Positions 1 through 5,366 of a stretch of DNA of 5,366 nt are shown piece by piece. How positions within the stretch are numbered: position 1 is the stretch's first letter; each line of letters begins with the position of its first letter. Made by a program: the position numbers and the translations under genes. The DNA is from Treponema sp. (lineage in GTDB: Bacteria; Spirochaetota; Spirochaetia; Treponematales; Treponemataceae), in NCBI GenBank assembly GCA_017614655.1, contig JAGABO010000111.1:1-5366 (forward strand), written 5' to 3'. The notes under the pieces are model-generated. The model was not told the origin of the DNA, searched no databases, and saw nothing but the letters and a program-made list of their open reading frames with translations.

Positions 1-156
1 CGGCATAGCCGGTTAGTGGTCGCATAGACGCAATGTCCGTGCGGCCTGGAAGTGTACTGTGTGCATGCAGGTTTTGTATCCCGGCGGCCGCTTGTTTTTT
101 GAGTTCCGGCTGCAAGGTCCAGCTGGGCCTTATGTAAAATCAAGAACAATATTTTT
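1..156. other. GC-rich non-coding islet downstream of rarA
   Basis: No gene is supported here. All three plus-strand frames meet a stop within the first 27 bases (TAG at 6-8, 14-16 and 25-27), so any plus-strand gene entering from the left ends at once. On the minus strand two frames stay open to the window edge, but none has a start codon with a Shine-Dalgarno sequence; the only ATG-started complete frame (66 to 13) would encode 17 residues. By hand count 1-130 is about 58% G+C, against the low 40s or less in sampled lines of the neighbouring genes, and the shift to AT-rich sequence at about 131 is abrupt. The stretch contains several short palindromes (62-69, 84-91, 114-131) and a repeated GCGGCC (41-46, 84-89). 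It could be a copy of a dispersed intergenic repeat, the remnant of a transferred segment, or the end of a structured RNA. No T-run-bearing hairpin serving as a terminator for rarA is visible. Confidence 0.45.
114..131. repeat. 18-bp near-perfect palindrome
   Basis: AAGGTCCAG at 114-122 is followed directly by CTGGGCCTT at 123-131. All nine pairs match except one, which would be a U-G wobble in plus-strand RNA and a C-A mismatch in minus-strand RNA. An overlapping plus-strand hairpin is also possible: 106-112 pairs with 120-126, with one G-U and a seven-base loop. The site lies 26 bases beyond the rarA stop codon. Neither form is followed by a T-run on either strand, so a simple intrinsic terminator is unlikely. 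A protein-binding site or part of a repeat fits as well. Confidence 0.4.
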
Positions 157-2523
157 TTACTTTCTCTTAATGCACCAGAAGCTGTTTTCTGATTCCCATG
201 TAAAAAGAATTTTCTGTGCATTTGTAAGCAGTATGTTTTTTAAAAGAAGCGTGTCTTCTTCTCCGAGTGCGGCGTTAAGTTTTTTTCCGTAATCAGAATT
301 TCCTGCATTAAACCAGCGTTCAATTTCCGAAGCAGAAATCCGCCTCTTTTCTTTCATGGCTGCTGTTTTGCAGGAAACGGCAAGTCCTTTTTCTTCAAGA
401 GCGCCTTTTATAAAATCAGCATCCCAGTTAAAAAGTCTTGAATCAGCATCGTTAAAGAAGTCTTCTTCAAAAATCTTCATCTGTTTAAGGGCTGCTTCTG
501 CTTCATCAGAAATCATCTTCGGGTCGCACTGTTCAAGAATAAGGCGGGAGATGCGCTGTCCGTTTTTAGGAATCTTCTGGGAAAGAAGAATCGTGCATCC
601 GTCTGCAAGGAAAGGACTGCCGGAAGAAAAAAGTCCTGCGGCATTCACAATGCTTTCCCTGGAAGAAAAAACGTCGCGGAAGTATATGCGGTCAAACTGA
701 ACGTCTCCAAAAGCCGTGCATGTTTTCTGGAAACCGTCGCTTTCAAAAGGATTTCCTGAAGAAAGCGCAAACATGGGCCTGTCCAGTTCTTCGAGGGTAG
801 AGGAATACTGCCTTAGTATTTCAAGCCCCTGCTGAGTTCGGCAGACTGCATAGGCGGAACCTTCCGGAACTTTTCGTGCAATGTCAAAAATCAGAAGCGC
901 ATCATCTGCATTCCATACAAGCGCGCGGCTGTGTCGGAGAAGGGGAGATGCGCTTAAAAGTTCGCTGCGTATTTTAGAAAGAAGCTCTGCCCTGTTTGAA
1001 TCCAGACGGCTCCTCCACTGGCGTTCTGCTTTGTCCAGCACTGCATTTTTTGTCCTGCTTTCCGGAGTAAAGGTAAGGTTCTCTTCCGTAAGGTCATCTG
1101 CATCAGGTGCAGGATGCATTCCAAAATCTGCGCCGTCTACCGGAGAAGGAAGTTTCTTTGAGCCGCCTTCTTCCCACCATTCAAGGTTGTCGCGGTTTAA
1201 GAATGCCGCAAGCTGAACTTCGCGCCGGCTTAAGACTTCTTCGCGGATTTTTGCTTCATAGCCCTGAGTGGACGGATTGTAGAAGACGCGTCCCATGAGC
1301 GCAGAAGGAAGGTACTGCTGTGCAACCCAGTGGTCGCGGTATGCATGAGGATACATGTAGCCTTTTCCGTGACCGAAGCCTTCTGCATCACGGCTTGTGT
1401 CCTTTAAGTGATTCGGAACGTCTGCATCTGCTTTTTCTACGGAGCTTAATGCATCAAAGAATGCCATGCTTGAATTTGATTTCGGTGCCGTCGAAAGATA
1501 GAGGGCTGCGTGTGCAAGAAAGTAGCGGCCTTCCGGAAGTCCCACTCTGTCAAAGGCTGCAGCACAGCTTTCTACTACAGAAATTGCGTTCGGGTCTGCA
1601 AGTCCGGTGTCTTCGCATGAAGAAATCAGCATCCGCCGGAAAATAAAATGCGGGTCTTCTCCGGCCTTAACCATTCTGGCAAGCCAGTAGCACGCTGCAT
1701 CAGGATCACGTCCGCGCAGGCTTTTTATGAATGCACTTATTATGTCGTAGTGATAGTCTCCGTCGCGGTCATAAAGTACGACTTTTTTCTGAATTGATTC
1801 CTCTGCTGTTTCCCTGCTGATGAAAATTTCTGAGCCCACGGGAGCCGGCCATTTTTCCGGCGTAGTTTCTACTGCAAGTTCTAGCGCGTTAAGAAGTGAG
1901 CGGCAGTCTCCGTTTGCAGTCTGAACCAGATGTTCAAGTGCCCCCTCTTCAAAAGTAACTTTGTAATTTCCATAGCCGCGCGTTTTATTTTTTAATGCCT
2001 GATGCGCTGCCTTCATTAAGTCATCATTTGTAAGCGGCTTAAGCTGAAACACACGGCTTCTTGAAACAAGGGCTTTGTTTACTTCGAAAAAAGGATTTTC
2101 TGTTGTAGCGCCGATTAAAATTATCGTGCCGTTTTCTACCCATGGAAGGAGTGCGTCCTGCTGGCTTTTGTTCCAGCGGTGGACTTCGTCTACAAAGAGG
2201 ATTGTTTTTCTTGAATAAAGCTTTCTCTGGTCGTCTGCGTTTTTGATTGCTTCACGGATGTCTGCTACTCCGGTAAGCACTGCATTTAATGTTATAAATG
2301 CTGAACTTGTATGATTTGCAATCACCCGGGCAAGAGTTGTTTTTCCTGTTCCGGGTGGTCCGTAAAAAATAACCGAAGTAAGCTGGTCTGCTGCTATTGC
2401 ACGGCGAAGAAGCCTGCCTTTTCCGACAATGTGTTCCTGTCCGACATATTCATCAAGAGTCTGCGGCCGCATTCTTGCAGCAAGAGGTTCATGTCCTTTT
2501 CCGTCAAACAGTTCGTTGTCCAT
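157..2523 (-). CDS. rarA: RarA/MgsA AAA+ ATPase fused to a methyltransferase-like domain
   Basis: The product is a 788-residue cytoplasmic ATPase. RarA (MgsA) proteins are clamp-loader-like AAA+ enzymes that act at stalled replication forks. Residues 1-435 cover a whole RarA: N-terminal PLAARMRP (13-20), Walker A GPPGTGKT (55-62), Walker B ending in D112-E113 followed by HRWNKSQQD, sensor 1 GATTENP (138-144), arginine-finger region SRSR (154-157), sensor 2 GDCR (205-208), and the family's C-terminal oligomerisation region with [16 protein letters not shown] and [12 protein letters not shown]. Normal RarA is about 440 residues. Residues 436-788 are an extra domain resembling the unknown partner in the RarA/unknown-domain fusion family (PRK13341). 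It looks like a Rossmann-type methyltransferase with a strand ALVWNA (534-539), FDRIYFRD (610-617), NWDAD (699-703) and ERWF (735-738), but it lacks the glycine-rich SAM loop. The start is fixed by an in-frame TAA at 2535-2533, with no other start codon between. It has no Shine-Dalgarno sequence and lies 16 bases after the lipoprotein gene, probably as the last gene of that transcript. The ATPase assignment is firm; the role of the second half is unknown. Confidence 0.93.
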   Translation of the reverse strand: MDNELFDGKGHEPLAARMRPQTLDEYVGQEHIVGKGRLLRRAIAADQLTSVIFYGPPGTGKTTLARVIANHTSSAFITLNAVLTGVADIREAIKNADDQRKLYSRKTILFVDEVHRWNKSQQDALLPWVENGTIILIGATTENPFFEVNKALVSRSRVFQLKPLTNDDLMKAAHQALKNKTRGYGNYKVTFEEGALEHLVQTANGDCRSLLNALELAVETTPEKWPAPVGSEIFISRETAEESIQKKVVLYDRDGDYHYDIISAFIKSLRGRDPDAACYWLARMVKAGEDPHFIFRRMLISSCEDTGLADPNAISVVESCAAAFDRVGLPEGRYFLAHAALYLSTAPKSNSSMAFFDALSSVEKADADVPNHLKDTSRDAEGFGHGKGYMYPHAYRDHWVAQQYLPSALMGRVFYNPSTQGYEAKIREEVLSRREVQLAAFLNRDNLEWWEEGGSKKLPSPVDGADFGMHPAPDADDLTEENLTFTPESRTKNAVLDKAERQWRSRLDSNRAELLSKIRSELLSASPLLRHSRALVWNADDALLIFDIARKVPEGSAYAVCRTQQGLEILRQYSSTLEELDRPMFALSSGNPFESDGFQKTCTAFGDVQFDRIYFRDVFSSRESIVNAAGLFSSGSPFLADGCTILLSQKIPKNGQRISRLILEQCDPKMISDEAEAALKQMKIFEEDFFNDADSRLFNWDADFIKGALEEKGLAVSCKTAAMKEKRRISASEIERWFNAGNSDYGKKLNAALGEEDTLLLKNILLTNAQKILFTWESENSFWCIKRK

Positions 2524-2539
2524 AGGCGGGCATTATGGC

Positions 2540-3862
2540 TTAGTTTCCGTTGGTTGAATTGTCGTCAGTTCCGTCGCGGTTCCAGGTTCCGTGATTTTTG
2601 TAGTAAGCGTACAGGCCTGCATCATCCCAGCTGTCCTGTGAACCGGAAATAGAACCGTGAATTGTTGTATTGCAGTATTCATCATCTTCGCCTTCGTTTG
2701 CAGACGGGTTAAGTGCAAATACAAAGAAAATATATTCTTCACTGATTTTGTTACCGTTGTTCGGGAATTTGGAAACATCAGCAGACGGAATATTTTCTTT
2801 AAGTTCTGTCCGTTTAAGTCCGCCTGTAGTTCCTATAAGGAGGAAGTTTTTTGTTGCTGCGAGAGAAAGAATACCTCCTGCATTGCAGTGAATTTCTTCC
2901 GGTGCCGAAGCAGATGATGTAATTCTGAATCCTGTTGAAACAGAATCTGATTTTGAATAATACGATTTCTGTGAAACCGGTTCTGTATCTGATGTAAGCT
3001 GATATACTTTTAAATTTTCATCATATTCATACCACTGCTTCTGATTAGGGTTTGCATCAGCTGCGGGGGTTACTTTTTTGTATGTGCTGAATTCTCCCCA
3101 TCCGTCTGCACAGCATATAATGGAAGATGTGCTTACATGATTAGATGAATTTGTAACTGTTTTTGAATAGTAAATGTATTTATCATTTGCAGTCATTGCA
3201 TAGTACGGAGAAAAATAAGTCTGTCCGTTAAAATAAACTGCACTTATTGATGTTGCGGATGCTCCGTTTGTTCCGTCGGTAACTTTTACAGGGCCGCTTT
3301 CGAGAAGTTCATAAACTGAGTATGAATTTGCCGTACTGTCGTAAATTCTTGCGTAAGCTTTTCTGTTGCTTTCGTCATAAGCCTTGTTGTCAAAGATTAC
3401 TGCAATGCTTCCGCTGCCGGAAAGAGATTCCGGAAGAGAAAGTTCCTTCCATTCAACAGAAGAAGACATTGTGTCTTTTGTGTAATAGATTTTTTTTGAT
3501 TTGATTGAATTTACACCGCTGGAATCTCCGTACCATGTATAGGTGAGTGCGAAAAGAATTCCGTTTCCTCCGGCAAGAAAGTGTGTGCTTGAAGGCACGT
3601 AGTCAATCTTGTCTCCGGGTGTAGCATTTACTTTTACCCACTGACGGTTAAAAAGTCCAGTTGTGTTTGATGACTCATTTGTCTTGTAGTAGATGTGTCC
3701 GTTGCAGTAAACAAGGCTGTCTTTATAGCGGACGATTCTTCCGTCGCCGTTAATTCCGTTCTTTTCGAGTTTTACTTCGTTGTTGATGTTTTCAAAAATA
3801 TTATCATGGCATGAAGTAAATATAAGTGCTGCCGTAAAAATAATTCCGAGTATTTTTTTCAT
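2540..3862 (-). CDS. Predicted lipoprotein, function unknown
   Basis: This is a 440-residue exported protein. I do not recognise its function. It begins MKK, then a hydrophobic stretch (residues 4-15) and FTSC with the cysteine at position 18: a type II (lipoprotein) signal peptide with the relaxed lipobox usual in spirochaetes, so the mature protein should be lipid-anchored. The open frame extends upstream to 3949, but the ATG at 3862 is chosen because AGGAAG lies 6 bases before it, the signal peptide starts exactly there, and the longer form would overlap the upstream gene. The mature part is rich in Ser, Thr, Tyr, Asn and Gly, with recurring aromatic beta-strand patterns (HIYYKT, KIYYTKD, YIYYSKT, SYYSKSD), suggesting an all-beta, perhaps propeller-like fold. 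The tail has an acidic GEDDE stretch and then GLYAYY and TWNRDG near the C terminus. The gene follows the barrel gene by 10 bases and precedes rarA by 16, so co-transcription is likely. It may be a surface or periplasm-facing partner of the barrel, but that rests on adjacency only. Confidence 0.85.
   Translation of the reverse strand: MKKILGIIFTAALIFTSCHDNIFENINNEVKLEKNGINGDGRIVRYKDSLVYCNGHIYYKTNESSNTTGLFNRQWVKVNATPGDKIDYVPSSTHFLAGGNGILFALTYTWYGDSSGVNSIKSKKIYYTKDTMSSSVEWKELSLPESLSGSGSIAVIFDNKAYDESNRKAYARIYDSTANSYSVYELLESGPVKVTDGTNGASATSISAVYFNGQTYFSPYYAMTANDKYIYYSKTVTNSSNHVSTSSIICCADGWGEFSTYKKVTPAADANPNQKQWYEYDENLKVYQLTSDTEPVSQKSYYSKSDSVSTGFRITSSASAPEEIHCNAGGILSLAATKNFLLIGTTGGLKRTELKENIPSADVSKFPNNGNKISEEYIFFVFALNPSANEGEDDEYCNTTIHGSISGSQDSWDDAGLYAYYKNHGTWNRDGTDDNSTNGN
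2945..3070 (-). other. Internal aromatic segment in the lipoprotein resembling an extracellular YY-type repeat
   Basis: Residues about 265-306 of the lipoprotein read as a compact unit: a proline/asparagine-rich lead, then KQWYEYDENLKVYQLTSD, then TEPVSQKSYYSKSD. The order (P..QKxWYEYD...Y.LTSDTEPVSxKxYYSK) resembles short aromatic modules I associate with phage tail fibres and secreted surface proteins of gut bacteria. It spans about 1.5 copies of such a unit, with QKQWYEYD and QKSYYSKSD as the two related halves. The likeness is from memory and the module has no assigned function here; an insertion in a surface loop is plausible. Confidence 0.35.
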
Positions 3863-3868
3863 TTTTGA

Positions 3869-3874
3869 CTTCCT
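3869..3874 (-). promoter_or_regulatory. Ribosome binding site fixing the lipoprotein start
   Basis: Read on the minus strand, AGGAAG ends 6 bases before the ATG at 3862. It overlaps the TAG stop codon of the upstream barrel gene (3875-3873), so ribosomes finishing the barrel frame sit on this site, which suggests translational coupling. It supports the ATG at 3862 over the upstream in-frame start at 3949. Confidence 0.75.
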
Positions 3875-4499
3875 AGAAATAATAGCGAGCTGCAGCTGCA
3901 AGTGTAAAGAAATGACCCGTGTAGTTTTTACCGGTATCATACCATTCACAGAACTGAGGAAGAATCATCCAGGATCCTTCGAGTCCTACAGACCAGCTTT
4001 CATTAATGCGGAAATGAACGCCTGCTTCGGGTTTTACAGCGAGCCCCGGAAAATAGTTGTCCGTGCCACATGACTCCCATGCAAATCCAATGTTAAGCGA
4101 AAGCGGGAATTCAAGTTTTTTCCATACAGGCTGATATGTTGCCGAAAAGAGAATCGGTACGTATTCAAAAATGTGTCGTCCGATTGTCTTGTTGAATCCG
4201 AAACCGACATCAAAACCGAGTGCAATATTTCCCGTAAGAAAATAGTGATAGCCGATTGTTCCTACTCCGCCTAAAGAAAGCTGATGTTTGTCCGTATGAA
4301 AGAGGCTTTCCGCATCAGGGAAGTTCATCGGAAAAACAAGTCCCAGAGACAGTTTTAAAAGCTGATCACCCTGCTGGTTTCTTACATAAACCGGTGCAGA
4401 AAATTCCTCGTTTTCATCACTTAATTTTGCGGCGTCTGATAAGGTAAATGCGGCTGTTCCCAAAAAAACAAGTACCGCTGTTAAAATTAAACGTTTCAT
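3873..4499 (-). CDS. Small outer-membrane beta-barrel protein, TP0733-like
   Basis: The protein has 208 residues. An N-terminal signal peptide (KR, then a hydrophobic core at residues 4-20, with likely cleavage near residue 24) sends it through the Sec pathway. The rest shows eight alternating amphipathic strands, about 46-58, 72-87, 91-103, 111-126, 129-141, 151-165, 168-180 and 194-208, rich in Gly and aromatic residues. It ends in RYYF; a terminal phenylalanine is the usual BAM recognition signal. Size and strand number fit an OmpW/OmpA-like eight-stranded barrel, and the sequence resembles the treponemal TP0733 family. The beside-folD position agrees with my recollection of the T. pallidum gene order. 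The start ATG has GAGG four bases upstream (a little close) and lies about 63 bases downstream of a good promoter. It is the first gene of the apparent three-gene transcript. The two cysteines, C144 and C184, both fall in predicted extracellular loops. Whether it is a pore, a ligand binder or a structural protein cannot be told from sequence. Confidence 0.85.
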   Translation of the reverse strand: MKRLILTAVLVFLGTAAFTLSDAAKLSDENEEFSAPVYVRNQQGDQLLKLSLGLVFPMNFPDAESLFHTDKHQLSLGGVGTIGYHYFLTGNIALGFDVGFGFNKTIGRHIFEYVPILFSATYQPVWKKLEFPLSLNIGFAWESCGTDNYFPGLAVKPEAGVHFRINESWSVGLEGSWMILPQFCEWYDTGKNYTGHFFTLAAAARYYF

Positions 4500-4542
4500 A
4501 AATCCTCAAGAAAAACAGTATTTCTTTTTATCTGAATTTTGT

Positions 4543-4576
4543 GTAGAATCCCTAATTATCGGGCAAGCAATTCTAC
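4543..4576. repeat. Inverted repeat GTAGAAT...ATTCTAC
   Basis: GTAGAAT at 4543-4549 and ATTCTAC at 4570-4576 are perfect 7-base inverted arms around a 20-base centre; inside them CCC (4550-4552) can also pair with GGG (4561-4563). The right arm contains the -10 hexamer of the minus-strand promoter, so a dimeric protein bound to both arms would cover that promoter. In plus-strand RNA the hairpin is followed at once by eight U, a terminator-like arrangement. A match of this size can arise by chance in AT-rich DNA. Confidence 0.4.
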
Positions 4577-4588
4577 TTTTTTTTGCCC
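4561..4588. repeat. Inverted repeat GGGCAA...TTGCCC
   Basis: GGGCAA at 4561-4566 and TTGCCC at 4583-4588 are perfect 6-base arms separated by 16 bases. The left arm lies in the loop of the 4543-4576 hairpin, so in plus-strand RNA the two stems either exclude each other or form an H-type pseudoknot. As DNA, the arms flank the -10 and lie within the spacer of the minus-strand promoter, and could be an operator. Its significance is unproven. Confidence 0.35.
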
Positions 4589-4598
4589 TTTATTTCAA
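4570..4598 (-). promoter_or_regulatory. Sigma70-type promoter for the barrel-lipoprotein-rarA genes
   Basis: On the minus strand TTGAAA (4598-4593; 5 of 6 with TTGACA) and TAGAAT (4575-4570; 5 of 6 with TATAAT) are exactly 17 bases apart. Transcription would start near 4563 and give a leader of about 63 bases before the barrel ATG at 4499. The spacer contains an uninterrupted run of eight A (T on the plus strand, 4577-4584). No other promoter of this quality was seen in front of the lipoprotein or rarA genes, whose upstream gaps are only 10 and 16 bases. Confidence 0.65.
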
Positions 4599-4625
4599 TT
4601 ATATAGTAAAAAAACTTAGTGGAGA

Positions 4626-4631
4626 AGAAGG
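4626..4631 (+). promoter_or_regulatory. folD ribosome binding site
   Basis: AGAAGG lies 7 bases before the ATG at 4639, a normal spacing that supports this start. A second purine-rich GGAG occurs just upstream at 4621-4624. Confidence 0.65.
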
Positions 4632-4638
4632 TTACAAT

Positions 4639-5366
4639 ATGAGTGCTGTTATTATTGACGGAAAAGCTGTTGCCGCAGAAGTTAAGGCAGATGTTGCAAA
4701 GAAAGTTGAATCCCTTAAGGCTAAGGGAGTTGTTCCCTGTCTTGCAGTAATTCTTGTGGGAGAAAATCCTGCAAGCGTAAGTTACGTTACGGGAAAGCGC
4801 AAGGCACTTGCAGAAGCAGGCATGGCAGACAGAAGCATCACCCTTGCGGATTCAACATCAGAAGAAGAACTTTTAAAACTTATAGCGGAACTTAATGCAG
4901 ACAAAACCGTTCACGGAATTTTAGTTCAGCTCCCGCTTCCGAAACACATCAACGAAGAAAAAGTCATCAACGCAATCAGCCCCGAAAAAGACGTGGACGG
5001 ATTTCATCCTGTAAATGCAGGAAAACTTTTAATCGGCACAAAGGCATTTCTTCCGTGTACGCCGCATGGTGTCTGTGTTCTTCTTAAAAAAGCGGGCGTT
5101 AAGACTGACGGAGCAAATGTCGTTATCATCGGACGCAGCAACATTGTAGGAAAGCCGCTTGCACTTCTTCTGTCACGCCGTGAATACAACGCAACCGTTA
5201 CAATCTGCCACACCGGAACAAAAAATCTGGAAGAGTTTACAAAGAAGGCAGACATTGTAATTGCTGCAACCGGCCATCTTCATACGCTTACTGCCGGAAT
5301 GATAAAACCGGGCGCCTGTGTAATTGACGTTGGCGTTAACCGTATTCCGGACAGCACAAAAAAGTC
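4639..5366 (+). CDS. folD: FolD bifunctional methylenetetrahydrofolate dehydrogenase/cyclohydrolase, 3' end cut by window
   Basis: FolD interconverts 5,10-methylene-, 5,10-methenyl- and 10-formyl-tetrahydrofolate in the cytoplasm using NADP, supplying one-carbon units for purines and formyl-methionine. The 242 complete codons visible run open to the window edge. The family landmarks are in order: [12 protein letters not shown] at the N terminus; the catalytic Y49...K53 in [11 protein letters not shown]97 in VQLPLP; D120 in [16 protein letters not shown] (139-144); the dinucleotide-binding GRSNIVGKP (165-173); and the late VIDVGVNR (228-235). These match E. coli Tyr50, Lys54, Gln98 and Asp121 shifted by one. 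FolD is usually about 285-300 residues, so roughly 45-55 are missing to the right only because the window ends; nothing suggests a broken gene. The start is set by AGAAGG seven bases upstream and by the family N terminus. It is transcribed away from the barrel gene across a 139-base gap, so the two are not in one operon. Confidence 0.96.
   Translation, partial: MSAVIIDGKAVAAEVKADVAKKVESLKAKGVVPCLAVILVGENPASVSYVTGKRKALAEAGMADRSITLADSTSEEELLKLIAELNADKTVHGILVQLPLPKHINEEKVINAISPEKDVDGFHPVNAGKLLIGTKAFLPCTPHGVCVLLKKAGVKTDGANVVIIGRSNIVGKPLALLLSRREYNATVTICHTGTKNLEEFTKKADIVIAATGHLHTLTAGMIKPGACVIDVGVNRIPDSTKK

Larger units (their letters stand above)
4500..4638. other. Divergent intergenic regulatory region between the barrel gene and folD
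   Basis: These 139 AT-rich bases carry no gene. They must hold the promoters for both directions. Seen here are a strong minus-strand promoter (4570-4598), two crossing inverted repeats (4543-4576 and 4561-4588), a run of eight T at 4577-4584, and the folD ribosome binding site at 4626-4631. The folD promoter is not clear: TATAGT at 4602-4607 would give a leader of about 25 bases, but the base run 17 bases upstream is TTTTTT, and the better TTGCCC lies only 13 bases away. A second -10-like TAGAAT on the plus strand at 4544-4549 has only a weak -35. Confidence 0.6.

Noticed and set aside
13..66. 17-residue minus-strand ORF in the GC-rich islet
   Set aside because: No ribosome binding site, and all minus-strand frames are largely open there because of the base composition.
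59..292. Plus-strand open frame of 77 codons at the left edge
   Set aside because: It overlaps the rarA 3' end antisense, has no ribosome binding site, and its product looks like random translation.
356..1646. Several plus-strand open frames (356-700, 881-1216, 1107-1298, 1320-1646)
   Set aside because: All are antisense to the well-supported rarA fusion gene; the compositions, rich in Arg, Ser and Leu, are typical of reverse-strand shadows.
2533..2778. Minus-strand 81-codon frame inside the lipoprotein gene
   Set aside because: Same strand but shifted frame within the lipoprotein 3' end; no ribosome binding site and a Thr-rich product typical of a frame shadow.
3863..3949. Longer N terminus for the lipoprotein starting at 3949
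   Set aside because: It would overlap the barrel gene and bury the signal peptide behind 29 extra residues; the ATG at 3862 has a proper ribosome binding site.
4543..4638. Tetrahydrofolate riboswitch upstream of folD
   Set aside because: The upstream pairing is a simple two-stem crossing arrangement and I cannot recognise the conserved core of the known THF riboswitch; a plus-strand start upstream of it is also unproven.
5004..5255. Minus-strand 83-codon frame
   Set aside because: Antisense to folD, which is certain from its motifs.
1..5366. CRISPR array, tRNA, rRNA, transposase or phage genes
   Set aside because: No regularly spaced direct repeats, cloverleaf, rRNA-like stretch or recombinase motif was found on either strand.

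Overview
The window looks like chromosomal DNA of a treponeme or close spirochaete relative. The evidence is a folD gene divergent from a small eight-stranded outer-membrane barrel with TP0733-like features, next to a lipoprotein with a relaxed spirochaete-type lipobox and a long RarA fusion protein. From memory, Treponema pallidum also has folD (TP0732) beside TP0733; I could not check this. Hand counts of sample lines put the genes at roughly 33-45% G+C.

Layout, left to right. Positions 1-156 hold no convincing gene. About 1-130 is clearly GC-richer (about 58% by hand count) than everything else and rich in short palindromes, and may be a dispersed repeat or foreign islet. Positions 157-2523 (minus) encode a complete 788-residue protein: a full RarA/MgsA clamp-loader-like AAA+ ATPase followed by a methyltransferase-like domain of about 350 residues. 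Positions 2540-3862 (minus) encode a 440-residue lipoprotein of unknown function. Positions 3873-4499 (minus) encode a 208-residue outer-membrane beta-barrel. Positions 4500-4638 are a divergent intergenic region with a good sigma70-type promoter for the minus-strand genes and two crossing inverted repeats. From 4639 to the right edge is folD (plus), cut off by the window.

The three minus-strand genes are separated by only 10 and 16 bases and share one evident promoter at 4570-4598, so they are probably one transcript: barrel, lipoprotein, rarA fusion. The first two products go to the cell envelope and the third is a cytoplasmic DNA-maintenance ATPase, so the grouping has no obvious single pathway. 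folD is transcribed away from them and serves one-carbon (folate) metabolism.

There is no CRISPR array, tRNA, rRNA or recognisable transposase. The points most worth following are the RarA fusion with a glycine-poor, probably non-SAM-binding Rossmann-like domain, the T8/A8 tract inside the spacer of the barrel promoter, and the GC-rich palindromic islet at the left edge.
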